From the NCBI RefSeq assembly GCF_001904615.1, contig NZ_MRBY01000001.1:1-64000 (forward strand): DNA of 64,000 bases, given 5' to 3'. Position numbers and translations under genes: made by a program. The notes beneath the pieces were generated by a model. It ran no database searches and had not been told where the DNA came from. It saw only the letters and a list, made by a program, of their open reading frames with translations. Every line of letters starts with the position of its first letter. Positions within the stretch are counted from its first letter, which is position 1. Origin of the DNA: [Limnothrix rosea] IAM M-220 (GTDB taxonomy: Bacteria; Cyanobacteriota; Cyanobacteriia; Cyanobacteriales; MRBY01). Positions 36,178 through 44,932 of the stretch are shown piece by piece.

Positions 36178-37875
36178 TTACTTGGTCTTTTCTGAAAACA
36201 AATCAAGCTGCTCAGGGCGATCGCCATTATTGCTACTGTTTTGATGGGACATGGGGTGTAGCCAAATCTCATTTTGTGTTGTGGGCATCCGGATATTGGC
36301 GGCTTCAAAGGCATATGTCAAACGACGACGGTATTCCCTTGCGACTTCCCATTGCTTTAAGGGCAGCGTTTTGAGCCATAGTTTGACGAGCATACCTCGC
36401 TCATTAAAGTTATCAACGCCTAAAAGTAGTGGATCTTCTAAAATTAAGGCTCCCCAAAATTCATCTTTTCGCATTGTCCAAGCTGTGTTGTTAATAACTT
36501 CTAGGGCTTGGTCGATGTCTGTTTGATAGGCTACAGGAATATGTAGGCTAGCCCGCGACCATTCATTGGTGAGGTTGGCGACAATCTTGACTTCACTATT
36601 GGGAATCGTAATTAATCGGCCTTCTTCGTCTCGAAGCTGGGTAATACGCAAATTTACGTTTTCAACGAAACCTGCTACATCGCCAACGCTGATGACATCA
36701 CCGACGGCATATTGGTCTTCAAAAATAATACAGAAGCCGTTGATGATGTCTTTTAGTAAGTTTTGGGCTGCAAATGAAATGGCTAAACCGATGATGCCGG
36801 CACCGGCAAGAATTGGGGCAATGTTGATATTCAGCACCCAAAAAAATGTGAGTAGGGCGATCGCCAAAATGATGATGGTGATAATGCTGCGTGCTACTTG
36901 GGAGAAGGTATTGACGCGCAGTTGGAGACGTTGGTTGGATTCTTGGGTAATAAACGCAAAAGCATCGAGAGCACCAGCTGTGAAGAGTTGATTTCCCTGA
37001 GCAACGAGGGCGTAACTCAGGCGGATAGCAATGTATGCTGTGATACTGATGACGGCAAGAATAATCGGATATCGAAAGATGCCCAGTAGCCAGACTTGGG
37101 CAATACGAGTTTGGGGAAATAAACCAACAACGATAAATACAGCAATCATGATGCTTCCCCATCGCAATAGTTGGCAGAGGCGATATTGCACCTCTTGAAG
37201 GTTATAAAATTGCCTGAGTGTCAGCTGGGTTGAAATGAGGGTTGTGTCTTGGGTGCAGGTTTCTTCTCGTTCTTGGCGCTGTTTGAGTTTTTTATACCAA
37301 TTTCTGCCGTATAAGTTTAGGGCGATCGCCACGGCGAGAATGATGCCCGCCACAATGCCCTGTCGCCTTAAAAATTCCGGCGATCGCTCATCCTGAATGC
37401 CCGCAAGACTCGCTTCAATTTGTTCAATGATATAGGTCGTACGACCCGGAATCGTTTCACTCTGTAACTCCGCATCCCAGCGGGTCACTGTCATCAACCG
37501 CAAAGACTCATCATCAATGGTGATCATGATGTTACTCAGGCTGTCGTCTACCTTACGCCAAACCTTGACATTGGGATCTGCTTCAACGCGGTAAAGTCGC
37601 TTCGCGCGATTTAGTTGTGCCTGAATATAGGTGAGGCGGGTCTCCATTTCAGAGCGTGGAGCCGCTACCTTAAACACACAGCGACCGTCGAGATATACAC
37701 AACGCTCAACAATTAATTCATTGCCGTCATTGGGCAAAATACTTGCTAAGTCTGTTTCGGGGAACATAACATTAAAAACGCCAAGGCCAGCAAGGACTGG
37801 GCTTTGAGCACTGATCGTAATGAGTAGCCCTAGGCAAAATGCCAAACAAGCAAGGAGCGATCGCCGCAATGTCAT
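36178..37875 (-). CDS. MscS-family mechanosensitive ion channel
   Basis: 565 residues: signal peptide (about 1-28, LLACLAFCLGLLITISAQSP), a periplasmic domain (30-170), then transmembrane helices near 178-195, 240-262, 275-297 and 325-390. The pore helix and beta domain are recognisable in APILAGAGIIGLAISFAAQN followed by LLKDIINGFCIIFEDQYAVG and RLITIPNSEVKIVANLTNEW. The channel opens under membrane tension to release osmolytes. It converges with the last surface-protein gene and has no partner nearby. Membrane part and C-terminal alpha/beta domain are complete. Confidence 0.92.
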   Translation of the reverse strand: MTLRRSLLACLAFCLGLLITISAQSPVLAGLGVFNVMFPETDLASILPNDGNELIVERCVYLDGRCVFKVAAPRSEMETRLTYIQAQLNRAKRLYRVEADPNVKVWRKVDDSLSNIMITIDDESLRLMTVTRWDAELQSETIPGRTTYIIEQIEASLAGIQDERSPEFLRRQGIVAGIILAVAIALNLYGRNWYKKLKQRQEREETCTQDTTLISTQLTLRQFYNLQEVQYRLCQLLRWGSIMIAVFIVVGLFPQTRIAQVWLLGIFRYPIILAVISITAYIAIRLSYALVAQGNQLFTAGALDAFAFITQESNQRLQLRVNTFSQVARSIITIIILAIALLTFFWVLNINIAPILAGAGIIGLAISFAAQNLLKDIINGFCIIFEDQYAVGDVISVGDVAGFVENVNLRITQLRDEEGRLITIPNSEVKIVANLTNEWSRASLHIPVAYQTDIDQALEVINNTAWTMRKDEFWGALILEDPLLLGVDNFNERGMLVKLWLKTLPLKQWEVAREYRRRLTYAFEAANIRMPTTQNEIWLHPMSHQNSSNNGDRPEQLDLFSEKTK

Positions 37876-37977
37876 ATAAAAAAAATCGAGATGAAGATCA
37901 GCTCGACTCTAGCAAATATAAAAAGGAGTTGAAGTTATTTGTGACTCACTAACAGCGGCGATCGCCATCCCTTTGCT

Positions 37978-38928
37978 TTAGCCCTCCTGCACCGCAGCAC
38001 TGCTCGTTTGCGCTAAATAAATCCCCGTCAGTACCACCGCAAAACCGAGCCATGTCGTTAGTCCGAGCGCTTCAGTGAAAATAACCCAAGCCAAGAGCGC
38101 ACTAACAATGGGTTCAAGCAATAAAAATAGCGACACAAAGCTACAGGACAGCTTATCCAGACAAGCCGCAATGAGCCGTTGTCCAAAGCCCTCACAAACA
38201 ATACCCAAACCGAGGGCGGCGAAAATTGCCACCTGGGTTGTTGGAAAAAATTGCCCCTCAGTAAAAAAGACAATGGGCACAAGCATGGCACTCCCAACAC
38301 CACATCGCCACAGCAAAATAGTCGTCGCATCAAAATTTGTGCGGAGCTGCTCCACCATCAAAAAATAAGTTCCGAGAAACATGGCTGAGGCGATCGCCAA
38401 CAAATCCCCAATCAACAAGCCATCACCGCCCTGCAAATCCTCAAATCCTAATCCCAACGCTCCCGTCAAGGCGATCGCCATCCCAATCAAAAAGCGTTTA
38501 TCAAAACTTTTGCCAAATAATAACCAGCTACCCAAACTTGTAAAAATTGGCGTGAGATTATTCAGTAGCATACATTTGGCGACAGTCGTGTATTGCAGCG
38601 AAATTGCCCAGAGCACCAAAGAAATAATCGAAATAATGCCAACGCTTCCCAGTAACCACCATTGGGATTTGGCGATCGCCACTGGCTTTGATTCCTCTAG
38701 TTCATCCCCTTGTTGTGTCCCACGGGCGACGAATTTCCCTAACCCGAAAACCATAAAAAAAATAAACATCCGGTTAAAGACCGTGGCATTTGCCCCCAGC
38801 TCCGTTTCACTAAGACGAATGAAAATTGGTGCAAAGGAAATGGCCATTAATGCGAAAGTTAATGTGGCGATCGCCAACACATAGGAGCGATTAGACGATT
38901 GAGGTCGAGACAACTCAGAAGATTGCAT
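37978..38928 (-). CDS. EamA/DMT-family transporter
   Basis: About 316 residues with ten hydrophobic helices in two EamA repeats (IATLTFALMAISFAPIFIRL at the start; LDKLSCSFVSLFLLLEPIVS and LTTWLGFAVVLTGIYLAQ at the end). The second repeat has the usual LEPI...A...E pattern. The open frame extends to 38973, but ATG 38928 begins MQSSELSRPQ directly before the first helix and is preferred. The family exports or imports metabolites such as amino acids; substrate unknown. Many HIP1 sites lie in the gene. Confidence 0.87.
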   Translation of the reverse strand: MQSSELSRPQSSNRSYVLAIATLTFALMAISFAPIFIRLSETELGANATVFNRMFIFFMVFGLGKFVARGTQQGDELEESKPVAIAKSQWWLLGSVGIISIISLVLWAISLQYTTVAKCMLLNNLTPIFTSLGSWLLFGKSFDKRFLIGMAIALTGALGLGFEDLQGGDGLLIGDLLAIASAMFLGTYFLMVEQLRTNFDATTILLWRCGVGSAMLVPIVFFTEGQFFPTTQVAIFAALGLGIVCEGFGQRLIAACLDKLSCSFVSLFLLLEPIVSALLAWVIFTEALGLTTWLGFAVVLTGIYLAQTSSAAVQEG

Positions 38929-39192
38929 GGAGTCTATAAATTCAAATAAATCAACGGGACAAAACCGTTCCACAATCTAATAACAGCCGAGTTGCCTAGG
39001 CTGTACCCAGTAATACAAACACCAACATTGCAAAATATTTCTAGAAAAATCAGTTCGTCGTCCCCCAAGAAAAACCCGGCAAGCAAAGGCGCAAAATAGA
39101 AGGTCGAAGACAAAGATTTTTGGTCAATACCCTTGAAGAATTGGGCATACAGAAGCTATTATTGTAAGCTGTGTCGATTTATAGAAATTTAT

Positions 39193-39396
39193 ATGCCTAA
39201 ACTAAAAACACGTCGCGCTGCTGCGAAGCGATTCAAGGTGACGGGAAGCGGCAAAAAAATCACTCGTCGTAAAGCATTTAAGAACCACCTGCTTAACCAC
39301 AAGAGCTCTGAGCAAAAGCGTCGTCGTCTTTCTGGTGCGGCACTTGTGCACGAGACTGATGAGAAGGCTGTACGCCTCATGATGCCTTACTCCTAA
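39193..39396 (+). CDS. rpmI: 50S ribosomal protein L35
   Basis: 67 residues, very basic, with the full L35 pattern [20 protein letters not shown] through [20 protein letters not shown]. The frame is open to 39133, but ATG 39193 is the family start. It binds 23S rRNA near the exit tunnel. The L20 gene follows 73 bases downstream, the usual rpmI-rplT order; infC is not adjacent. Confidence 0.98.
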   Translation: MPKLKTRRAAAKRFKVTGSGKKITRRKAFKNHLLNHKSSEQKRRRLSGAALVHETDEKAVRLMMPYS

Positions 39397-39469
39397 AGAA
39401 TTTAGCGCGTCTTCTAAATCTCTAAAATCTTTATTTTCTATTCTCACTTTCTATATTTAGGTAAAATTT

Positions 39470-39820
39470 ATGCCAAGAGTTAAGCGCGGTAATGTTGCCC
39501 GTAAACGCCGCAAAAAAATCCTTAAGTTAGCGAAAGGTTTTAGAGGTTCTCACTCTAAGCTCTTCCGCACTGCGAATCAGCAGGTCATGAAAGCCCTGCG
39601 TAATGCGTACCGCGATCGTCGTAAGAAGAAGCGTGATTTTCGTCGCCTGTGGATCGTTCGTGTCAATGCTGCTGCACGCATGAACGGCATTTCCTACAGC
39701 CAACTGACTCACAAACTGAAGCAGTCCAATATTGAGATCAACCGTAAGATGCTTGCAGAGCTTGCAGTTGTTGATCCCGCAGCTTTCACCAAGATTGTTG
39801 AAGTCGCCAAGAGCGCCTAA
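39470..39820 (+). CDS. rplT: 50S ribosomal protein L20
   Basis: 116 residues beginning [20 protein letters not shown] and containing [20 protein letters not shown] and [14 protein letters not shown], all diagnostic of L20. It is needed for early 50S assembly and in many bacteria represses its own operon; I do not see a proven operator here. A strong intrinsic terminator lies 42 bases after the stop. Confidence 0.98.
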   Translation: MPRVKRGNVARKRRKKILKLAKGFRGSHSKLFRTANQQVMKALRNAYRDRRKKKRDFRRLWIVRVNAAARMNGISYSQLTHKLKQSNIEINRKMLAELAVVDPAAFTKIVEVAKSA

Positions 39821-39861
39821 GCTGTGGCAAAATCACAATTAAAGATTTGATCGTATGAGAA

Positions 39862-39886
39862 CCCTGAAATCATTTCAGGGTTTTTT
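39862..39886 (+). terminator. Intrinsic terminator after rpmI-rplT
   Basis: CCCTGAAATCATTTCAGGG forms a perfect 8-bp stem with a 3-base loop and is followed at once by TTTTTT. It lies between rplT and the solute-binding protein gene. Confidence 0.93.
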
Positions 39887-39897
39887 GTTGGAGGTAG

Positions 39898-40680
39898 ATG
39901 AGCTTGATTTCCCTGTATAAACGTTTCAGTAGTCTGGGTTTGGCGATCGCCTCCATTTTTGTTGCAAATCCATTGTTGGCAACGCCTCTCGAAGATATTC
40001 AGGAACGTGGCACCATCCAAATTGCCGTCAAAGAAAATGTTCGTCCTTTAGCCTTTCGCGATAGCGCAGGAAATTTACAGGGTTTAGAAATTGATATTGC
40101 TCGCCGCCTGGCAAAAGAACTGATGGGAAGTGATGCGCAGGTTGAGTTAATTCCCGTTAAAAACCAAGAACGTCTCGATTTACTTTTGCAAGGGGAAATT
40201 GATCTCGTTATTGCCCAGCTTGGTTTAAACGCATCTCGCCGAAGACTTGTTGATTTCAGTGACTATTACTATCTTGACGGTTTAGGATTTGTCACCAAGC
40301 AAGCAAATTTGACTGAAGCGCATCAAGTTACGACTCAACGGGTTGCGGTACTAAATTCTTCAGAGGCGATCGCCGCTGTGCGTGCCTATTTTCCTGCAAC
40401 AACTCTAGTCGCCGTTAATTCCTACCAAGAAGCTTTGGCTAGTCTCGAAAATAACGACGCTGATCTCTTTGTCGGTGATCATTCTGTCCTAACGGGCTGG
40501 ACGCAAGAATATCCTGAATATCGCCTGTTGCCCGCTTGGCTGGAGGGGAATGCACTGGCGATCGCCATCCCCAAAGGTGCTCAACACCAAAGCCTATACA
40601 ACGAAATTCAAACCCTAATGGCTGAATGGCAAGCAAGTGGATGGTTACAGGATCGTATCAATCATTGGGGGCTTCCCTAA
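39898..40680 (+). CDS. Periplasmic amino-acid-type solute-binding protein
   Basis: 260 residues of the SBP_bac_3 family: signal peptide (SLGLAIASIFVANPLLA), then IQERGTIQIAVKENVRPLAF, LQGLEIDIARRLAKELMG, LLLQGEIDLVIAQLGLNASR and DFSDYYYLDG. The product captures a polar amino acid or related ligand for an ABC transporter whose other parts are not in the window. The GGAGG at 39890-39894 is only 3 bases from ATG 39898 but 9 from TTG 39904, so initiation at the TTG is possible. The gene begins a few bases after the rplT terminator. Confidence 0.88.
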   Translation: MSLISLYKRFSSLGLAIASIFVANPLLATPLEDIQERGTIQIAVKENVRPLAFRDSAGNLQGLEIDIARRLAKELMGSDAQVELIPVKNQERLDLLLQGEIDLVIAQLGLNASRRRLVDFSDYYYLDGLGFVTKQANLTEAHQVTTQRVAVLNSSEAIAAVRAYFPATTLVAVNSYQEALASLENNDADLFVGDHSVLTGWTQEYPEYRLLPAWLEGNALAIAIPKGAQHQSLYNEIQTLMAEWQASGWLQDRINHWGLP

Positions 40681-40763
40681 AGAACTGATAAACTAGCAAA
40701 ACGGCTGCATTTGTGGCTGTCTTTTTATCTAAAAAATTATTTAAACACCTATTTTTTTCTGCT

Positions 40764-41297
40764 ATGGATGCCGCTTCTTTACCGATTTTCTATCTATCAA
40801 TTCTCGTCGGATTATTGGGAGTCCTCGGTATTTTATTGTTCCGCCAAGTCCTCAAAACACGCCGCGTAGAAACGACTTTTGGGAAACTCCAGAAAAAGCT
40901 ACAAAATGAACCAGGTACAGCAAAAGAATATTACGAACTTGGTAGTCTTTATCTCGATAAAAAACTCCATGTTCAAGCTGCTCAACTCTTAAAAAAAGCC
41001 CTCAAAGTCGAAGATGAATTAGAGTCTGAAAATGCGGCATTAATTTATAACGCTCTCGGCTATGCGTACTTTGCCCAAGAGCAATATGATCTCGCTATTC
41101 GACAATACAAAGAAGCCTTAAAAGCAATTCCTGAATATCCGACTGCACTGAACAATCTCGCCAATGTTTACGAGAAAAAGCAGATGACAGCAAAGGCGCT
41201 GGAAACTTATGAGGAAGCACTTAAAGCAGATCCAGAAAATAAGGTGGCAAAAAAGCGGGCTGAATCTCTACGTAAACGGTTTGTTGCTTCTAAATAA
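40764..41297 (+). CDS. ycf37: Ycf37-like TPR protein
   Basis: 177 residues from ATG 40764 (MDAASLPIFYLSILVGLLGV). One N-terminal transmembrane helix (about 8-28) followed by three tetratricopeptide repeats: AKEYYELGSLYLDKKLHVQA, ALIYNALGYAYFAQEQYDLA and PTALNNLANVYEKKQMTAKA. This layout and length match cyanobacterial Ycf37, which helps assemble or stabilise photosystem I. The frame also opens at GTG 40713, but the extra 17 residues are not expected in the family. Confidence 0.85.
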   Translation: MDAASLPIFYLSILVGLLGVLGILLFRQVLKTRRVETTFGKLQKKLQNEPGTAKEYYELGSLYLDKKLHVQAAQLLKKALKVEDELESENAALIYNALGYAYFAQEQYDLAIRQYKEALKAIPEYPTALNNLANVYEKKQMTAKALETYEEALKADPENKVAKKRAESLRKRFVASK

Positions 41298-41338
41298 TAG
41301 TCTGAATTTAGCATTAGAAATTCAATAATTTTTTTTGG

Positions 41339-41364
41339 AGTCAATAGTTATTGGCTCTTTTTTA
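41339..41364 (+). terminator. Intrinsic terminator after ycf37
   Basis: GAGTCAATA pairs with TATTGGCTC (one G-U pair) around a short loop, followed by TTTTTT. It ends the transcript of the Ycf37 gene. Confidence 0.85.
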
Positions 41365-41410
41365 TTGGCAACAACTAAAGACAGTTATTTCGTACTAAAG
41401 ATTAGAAAAT

Positions 41411-41500
41411 GCCCTGCTTCGGAGGGGTTAGGAGTGAGTTGTAAGTAGGTTACGTAACCTATCGAAACCCCTTCTGCCTTCGGCACTTTCTCCGAGGAAG
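41411..41500. repeat. Palindromic repeat between convergent genes
   Basis: A 14-base perfect palindrome AGGTTACGTAACCT (41447-41460) is flanked by AGGGGTT (41423-41429) and its complement AACCCCT (41466-41472), then a further imperfect pair CTTCGGAGG / TCTCCGAGG. It resembles the cruciform-like intergenic repeats of cyanobacteria. Confidence 0.6.
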
Positions 41501-41517
41501 GATGAATTATTCTGTGT

Positions 41518-42747
41518 TTATGAGGCAGCGGCGATCGCCTGACCTGCTAGCCAGCTTGTTGTCCAAGCGCTTTGAAAATTAAAACCGCCCGTAACCCCAT
41601 CAATATCTAAAACTTCCCCGGCAAAATAAAGATTTGGGCAAATACGACTTTCCATCGTTTTAAAGTTAACTTCTTTTAGTTTTACGCCGCCGCAAGTGAC
41701 AAATTCATCTTTAAAAATGCCTTTGCCTTGAATTTGATATTGCCCTTGGGTGACTTCTTGAATGATGATATTTAGCTGTTTTTTTGATAAATCTGCCCAG
41801 TTTTGATCTGGGGCGATCGCCGCGTATTTCACGAAGCTTTGCCATAATCTTTTCGGGATATCAATGGGCGAAAAAGTATGGATTTTTTTCTTGGGATTTT
41901 GAGCTTTAAATTTTTGTATTTGCTGGCGTAATGTTTCGGGATTTTCCGTGGGTGAAAAGTTTACTTTTAGAGGTATTTTATATTGATGCTCTGCTAAAAT
42001 TCTTGCTCCCCAAGCCGATAGTTTAAGCACAGCGGGGCCACTTAATCCCCAGTGAGTAACAAGCAAAGCGCCACTTTGTTCGAGCTTCTTTTTCTTGTCT
42101 CGTTTAATAGTGGCGATCGCCTCCGGTACACTTACACCCGCTAAATCTTTGAGCCGTTCATCTTTAATCTGAAACGTAAATAAAGAAGGTTTTGGTTCAA
42201 TAATTTTATGCCCCAAAGTTTTAGCAAATCGATGACCACTAGGGTGACTCCCCGTCGTAATCAGGAGGCGATCGCCGAGTAATTCTTCTTCATTTTTTGT
42301 GGTGATGACAAATTGATCGACATCATTTTTAACGATGCTTTTTACCGGTGAAGATGTGCGTAATTGAATACCTGCATTAATTGCCGCTTGCTGAAGACAG
42401 TTTACAATTGTCGCCGAATTATCCGTTGTCGGAAACATGCGCCCATCAGCTTCCGTTTTTAGCTTGATCCCTTCTATATTTAACCAAGCGATCATATCTT
42501 TAGGCTGAAATTTGCTAAAGGCTCCCCGCAGTTCGCGATGACCCCGTGGGTAAGCTTTTGTGAGTTCTACTGGGTCAAAACAATGGTGCGTCACATTACA
42601 ACGACCACCCCCGGAGATGCGTACTTTTCCTAAGAATTCTTTGCCTGCTTCTAATAAAATAACTTGCAATTTTGGGTTACTACGAGCTGCGGCGATCGCC
42701 CCAAAAAAACCAGCAGCCCCACCACCAATCACAATCAATTTGGTCAT
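41518..42747 (-). CDS. HI0933/YhiN-family flavoprotein
   Basis: About 409 residues. The dinucleotide-binding motif LIVIGGGAAGFFGAIAAA begins the protein, with the ribose acid in LLEAGKEFLGK and the family signature KVRISGGGRCNVTHH near residue 45. The C-terminal FAD contact is YFAGEVLDIDGVTGGFNFQS. HI0933/YhiN proteins are FAD-binding oxidoreductases of uncertain substrate. ATG 42747 with AGGA 8 bases upstream is preferred over the TTG at 42750. It follows a small membrane-protein gene by about 10 bases. Confidence 0.9.
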   Translation of the reverse strand: MTKLIVIGGGAAGFFGAIAAARSNPKLQVILLEAGKEFLGKVRISGGGRCNVTHHCFDPVELTKAYPRGHRELRGAFSKFQPKDMIAWLNIEGIKLKTEADGRMFPTTDNSATIVNCLQQAAINAGIQLRTSSPVKSIVKNDVDQFVITTKNEEELLGDRLLITTGSHPSGHRFAKTLGHKIIEPKPSLFTFQIKDERLKDLAGVSVPEAIATIKRDKKKKLEQSGALLVTHWGLSGPAVLKLSAWGARILAEHQYKIPLKVNFSPTENPETLRQQIQKFKAQNPKKKIHTFSPIDIPKRLWQSFVKYAAIAPDQNWADLSKKQLNIIIQEVTQGQYQIQGKGIFKDEFVTCGGVKLKEVNFKTMESRICPNLYFAGEVLDIDGVTGGFNFQSAWTTSWLAGQAIAAAS

Positions 42748-42756
42748 CAATATTTC

Positions 42757-42951
42757 CTAATAATTTTTTGTCCAGTCAAGACCATAAAAGATACCAGAAA
42801 GTATCGTTAAAAGAAGCATAATATTAATAATACCGCCGGGAATTAAAGTAAATGGTGGAATACCAAAACCCCGCAGAAGCCACAATGATAAAAAACAGAC
42901 AAAACAAGTAACAAATAAAGTTAAAAGACTAGAAGAATTAGAGCGATTCAT
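42757..42951 (-). CDS. Small two-helix membrane protein
   Basis: 64 residues with two hydrophobic helices (LLTLFVTCFVCFLSLWLLRG and GGIINIMLLLTILSGIFYGL) and a charged tail DWTKNY. It ends just before the YhiN-type gene on the same strand, which supports a real gene. No function recognised. Confidence 0.65.
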   Translation of the reverse strand: MNRSNSSSLLTLFVTCFVCFLSLWLLRGFGIPPFTLIPGGIINIMLLLTILSGIFYGLDWTKNY

Positions 42952-43079
42952 AATAGTTTTTGACCGGAATATACATTTATCCTAGCACTGTCAATTTTCG
43001 TTTTGCGAATCCTTGCATTGAACCCTTCCAAAAGCCGATATGATAAACAATTGCAAAATCTCTAGATCAACACTTTTTT

Positions 43080-44165
43080 ATGACCCAGCAATATAGTATT
43101 ACCCTCCTTCCCGGCGATGGCATTGGCCCCGAAATTATTACAGTGGCAGTGGATGTACTCAACAGTATCGGCAAAAAATTTGATCTAGAGTTTAAGTTCA
43201 CCGAAGCGCTCATGGGTGGTGCAGCCATTGATGCAACTGGTGATCCGCTACCCGCTGAAACCCTTGATATTTGTAAGAAAAGTGACGCTGTATTATTTGC
43301 GGCGATCGGTGGCTACAAGTGGGATAATCTCCCCCGCGAAAAGCGACCAGAAACTGGCTTATTAGGCTTGCGAGCTGGTCTTGGACTTTTTGCCAATCTC
43401 CGTCCTGCGACGATTTTGCCCCAACTCATTGATGCATCTTCCCTCAAACGCGAGGTGGTTGAAGGGGTAGACATTATGGTGGTGCGCGAACTGACTGGTG
43501 GCATTTACTTCGGAAAACCTAAAGGCATCGCTGAAACGGAAACTGGCGATCGCCGTGGTTTTAACACAATGGTTTATGACGAGTCTGAGGTAGATCGCAT
43601 TGCGAAGGTTGCCTTTGAAATTGCCCAAAAGCGCAATAATCGCCTCTGTTCTGTCGATAAAGCCAATGTCCTTGATGTGTCGCAGTTGTGGCGCGATCGC
43701 GTCAATCTCATGGCAGAGAAATATAGCAATGTGGAACTATCCCACCTCTACGTAGATAATGCTGCCATGCAATTGATTCGAGCACCGAAACAATTTGACA
43801 CCATTGTGACGGGTAATCTGTTCGGCGATATTTTGTCTGATGCTGCGGCAATGTTAACAGGCAGTATTGGTATGTTGCCTTCGGCGAGTTTGGGCGCGGT
43901 CGCACCGGGAGTTTACGAGCCTGTTCACGGTTCAGCGCCGGATATTGCCGGTGAAGATAAAGCGAATCCTTTGGCAATGGTGCTTAGTGCAGCGATGATG
44001 TTACGGTATTCCCTCGATCAACCTGAAGCCGCAAGCAAAATTGAAGCGGCTGTCCAAACAGTTCTGGATCAGGGTTTCCGCACTGGTGACATTATGTCGG
44101 AAGGAATGGAATTACTAGGTTGTAAAGCAATGGGTGAAAAGCTTTTAGCTGCTCTTGAGGCATAA
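43080..44165 (+). CDS. leuB: 3-isopropylmalate dehydrogenase
   Basis: 361 residues of the isocitrate/isopropylmalate dehydrogenase family. Start [20 protein letters not shown], substrate loop [36 protein letters not shown] with the leucine-pathway substrate determinants, and NAD-binding [20 protein letters not shown]. It oxidises and decarboxylates 3-isopropylmalate to 2-oxoisocaproate in leucine synthesis. No leader or other leu gene is next to it. A hairpin terminator follows at 44181. Confidence 0.97.
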   Translation: MTQQYSITLLPGDGIGPEIITVAVDVLNSIGKKFDLEFKFTEALMGGAAIDATGDPLPAETLDICKKSDAVLFAAIGGYKWDNLPREKRPETGLLGLRAGLGLFANLRPATILPQLIDASSLKREVVEGVDIMVVRELTGGIYFGKPKGIAETETGDRRGFNTMVYDESEVDRIAKVAFEIAQKRNNRLCSVDKANVLDVSQLWRDRVNLMAEKYSNVELSHLYVDNAAMQLIRAPKQFDTIVTGNLFGDILSDAAAMLTGSIGMLPSASLGAVAPGVYEPVHGSAPDIAGEDKANPLAMVLSAAMMLRYSLDQPEAASKIEAAVQTVLDQGFRTGDIMSEGMELLGCKAMGEKLLAALEA

Positions 44166-44176
44166 ATGACAATTTG

Positions 44177-44252
44177 GTAGGGTGCGTTAATGAAATGCAA
44201 CGCACCTATTTTTTGTTTAATCTGTGCGTTACGCTTTGCTAACACACCCTAC
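44177..44252. repeat. Nested inverted repeat; first hairpin can terminate leuB
   Basis: Outer arms GTAGGGTG (44177-44184) and CACCCTAC (44245-44252). Inside, GGTGCGTT (44181-44188) pairs with AACGCACC (44199-44206) and is followed by TATTTTTTG, a plausible intrinsic terminator for leuB. The TAGGGTGCGTTA motif and its partner TGCGTTACGCTTTGCTAAC form a small interspersed element of a type widespread in cyanobacterial intergenic DNA. Confidence 0.75.
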
Positions 44253-44322
44253 AGACTTGCTTACTCGCAAACAGAATCAAAGTGAAATAACAGGCGATCG
44301 CCCCTCAGTTTTCAGTACCAAT

Positions 44323-44799
44323 TTAACGCTCAATTTGTAACGGAAAATCAGGAATGAGCAGAGATTTTGTTAGAGCGCCAGTCTGATCATAGAAACTTAT
44401 TTTTCCGTTTTCATCACATATCCAAACTTCTTGGCATTTTGCTGAAAAATATAACTGCTTTTTGAACTCCATTTCGCCTAATGTGTTGCCAGATGACTTC
44501 ACTTCCACGCAAATCTCTGGGGCAATAGAAGCAGAAACTTCATCTTCAATCTGAGTAAATCTTTCGTCAGAACACCACACAACATCTGCAACTCTCACGC
44601 CATCTTCTGTTTCAATGGCACATTCTGGCATTACTTCACCACCATCAGTTAGAGATTCGAGGAGCCGCTGAATTCTGCCTTGATAGAAAGAGTGCTTGAT
44701 TTTGACGGGACTCATAATAATCTGTCCCCATTTATTTGATTCAATCTTGAAGGGCAAATCTTGAAGCTGTTTATTCTCACAAATCTCTTGCCACTGCAT
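44323..44799 (-). CDS. Uma2/DUF820-family putative endonuclease
   Basis: 158 residues of the Uma2 family, abundant in cyanobacteria and structurally related to restriction-type nucleases. The conserved core is VRVADVVWCSDERF, then the acidic strand EICVEVKSSGNTLGEMEFKK (E-x-K type nuclease motif) and YFSAKCQEVWICDENGKI. Biological target unknown. The gene is alone between leuB and the transglutaminase gene. Confidence 0.85.
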   Translation of the reverse strand: MQWQEICENKQLQDLPFKIESNKWGQIIMSPVKIKHSFYQGRIQRLLESLTDGGEVMPECAIETEDGVRVADVVWCSDERFTQIEDEVSASIAPEICVEVKSSGNTLGEMEFKKQLYFSAKCQEVWICDENGKISFYDQTGALTKSLLIPDFPLQIER

Positions 44800-44932
44800 C
44801 GTTTCACGGCTCTGCTAAAGATGTCACGATTTTAGCAAATAGGCAAGGACTCAGAAAAAAGGCGATCGCCCCCATTCACAAAAAAACAGAGAGGCGATCG
44901 CCCCTTACTTCACCCAATAATCAAGCAAAAAA

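Noticed and set aside
39133-39192. N-terminal extension of L35
   Set aside because: L35 starts at the ATG 39193 in all bacteria; the extension has no conserved residues.
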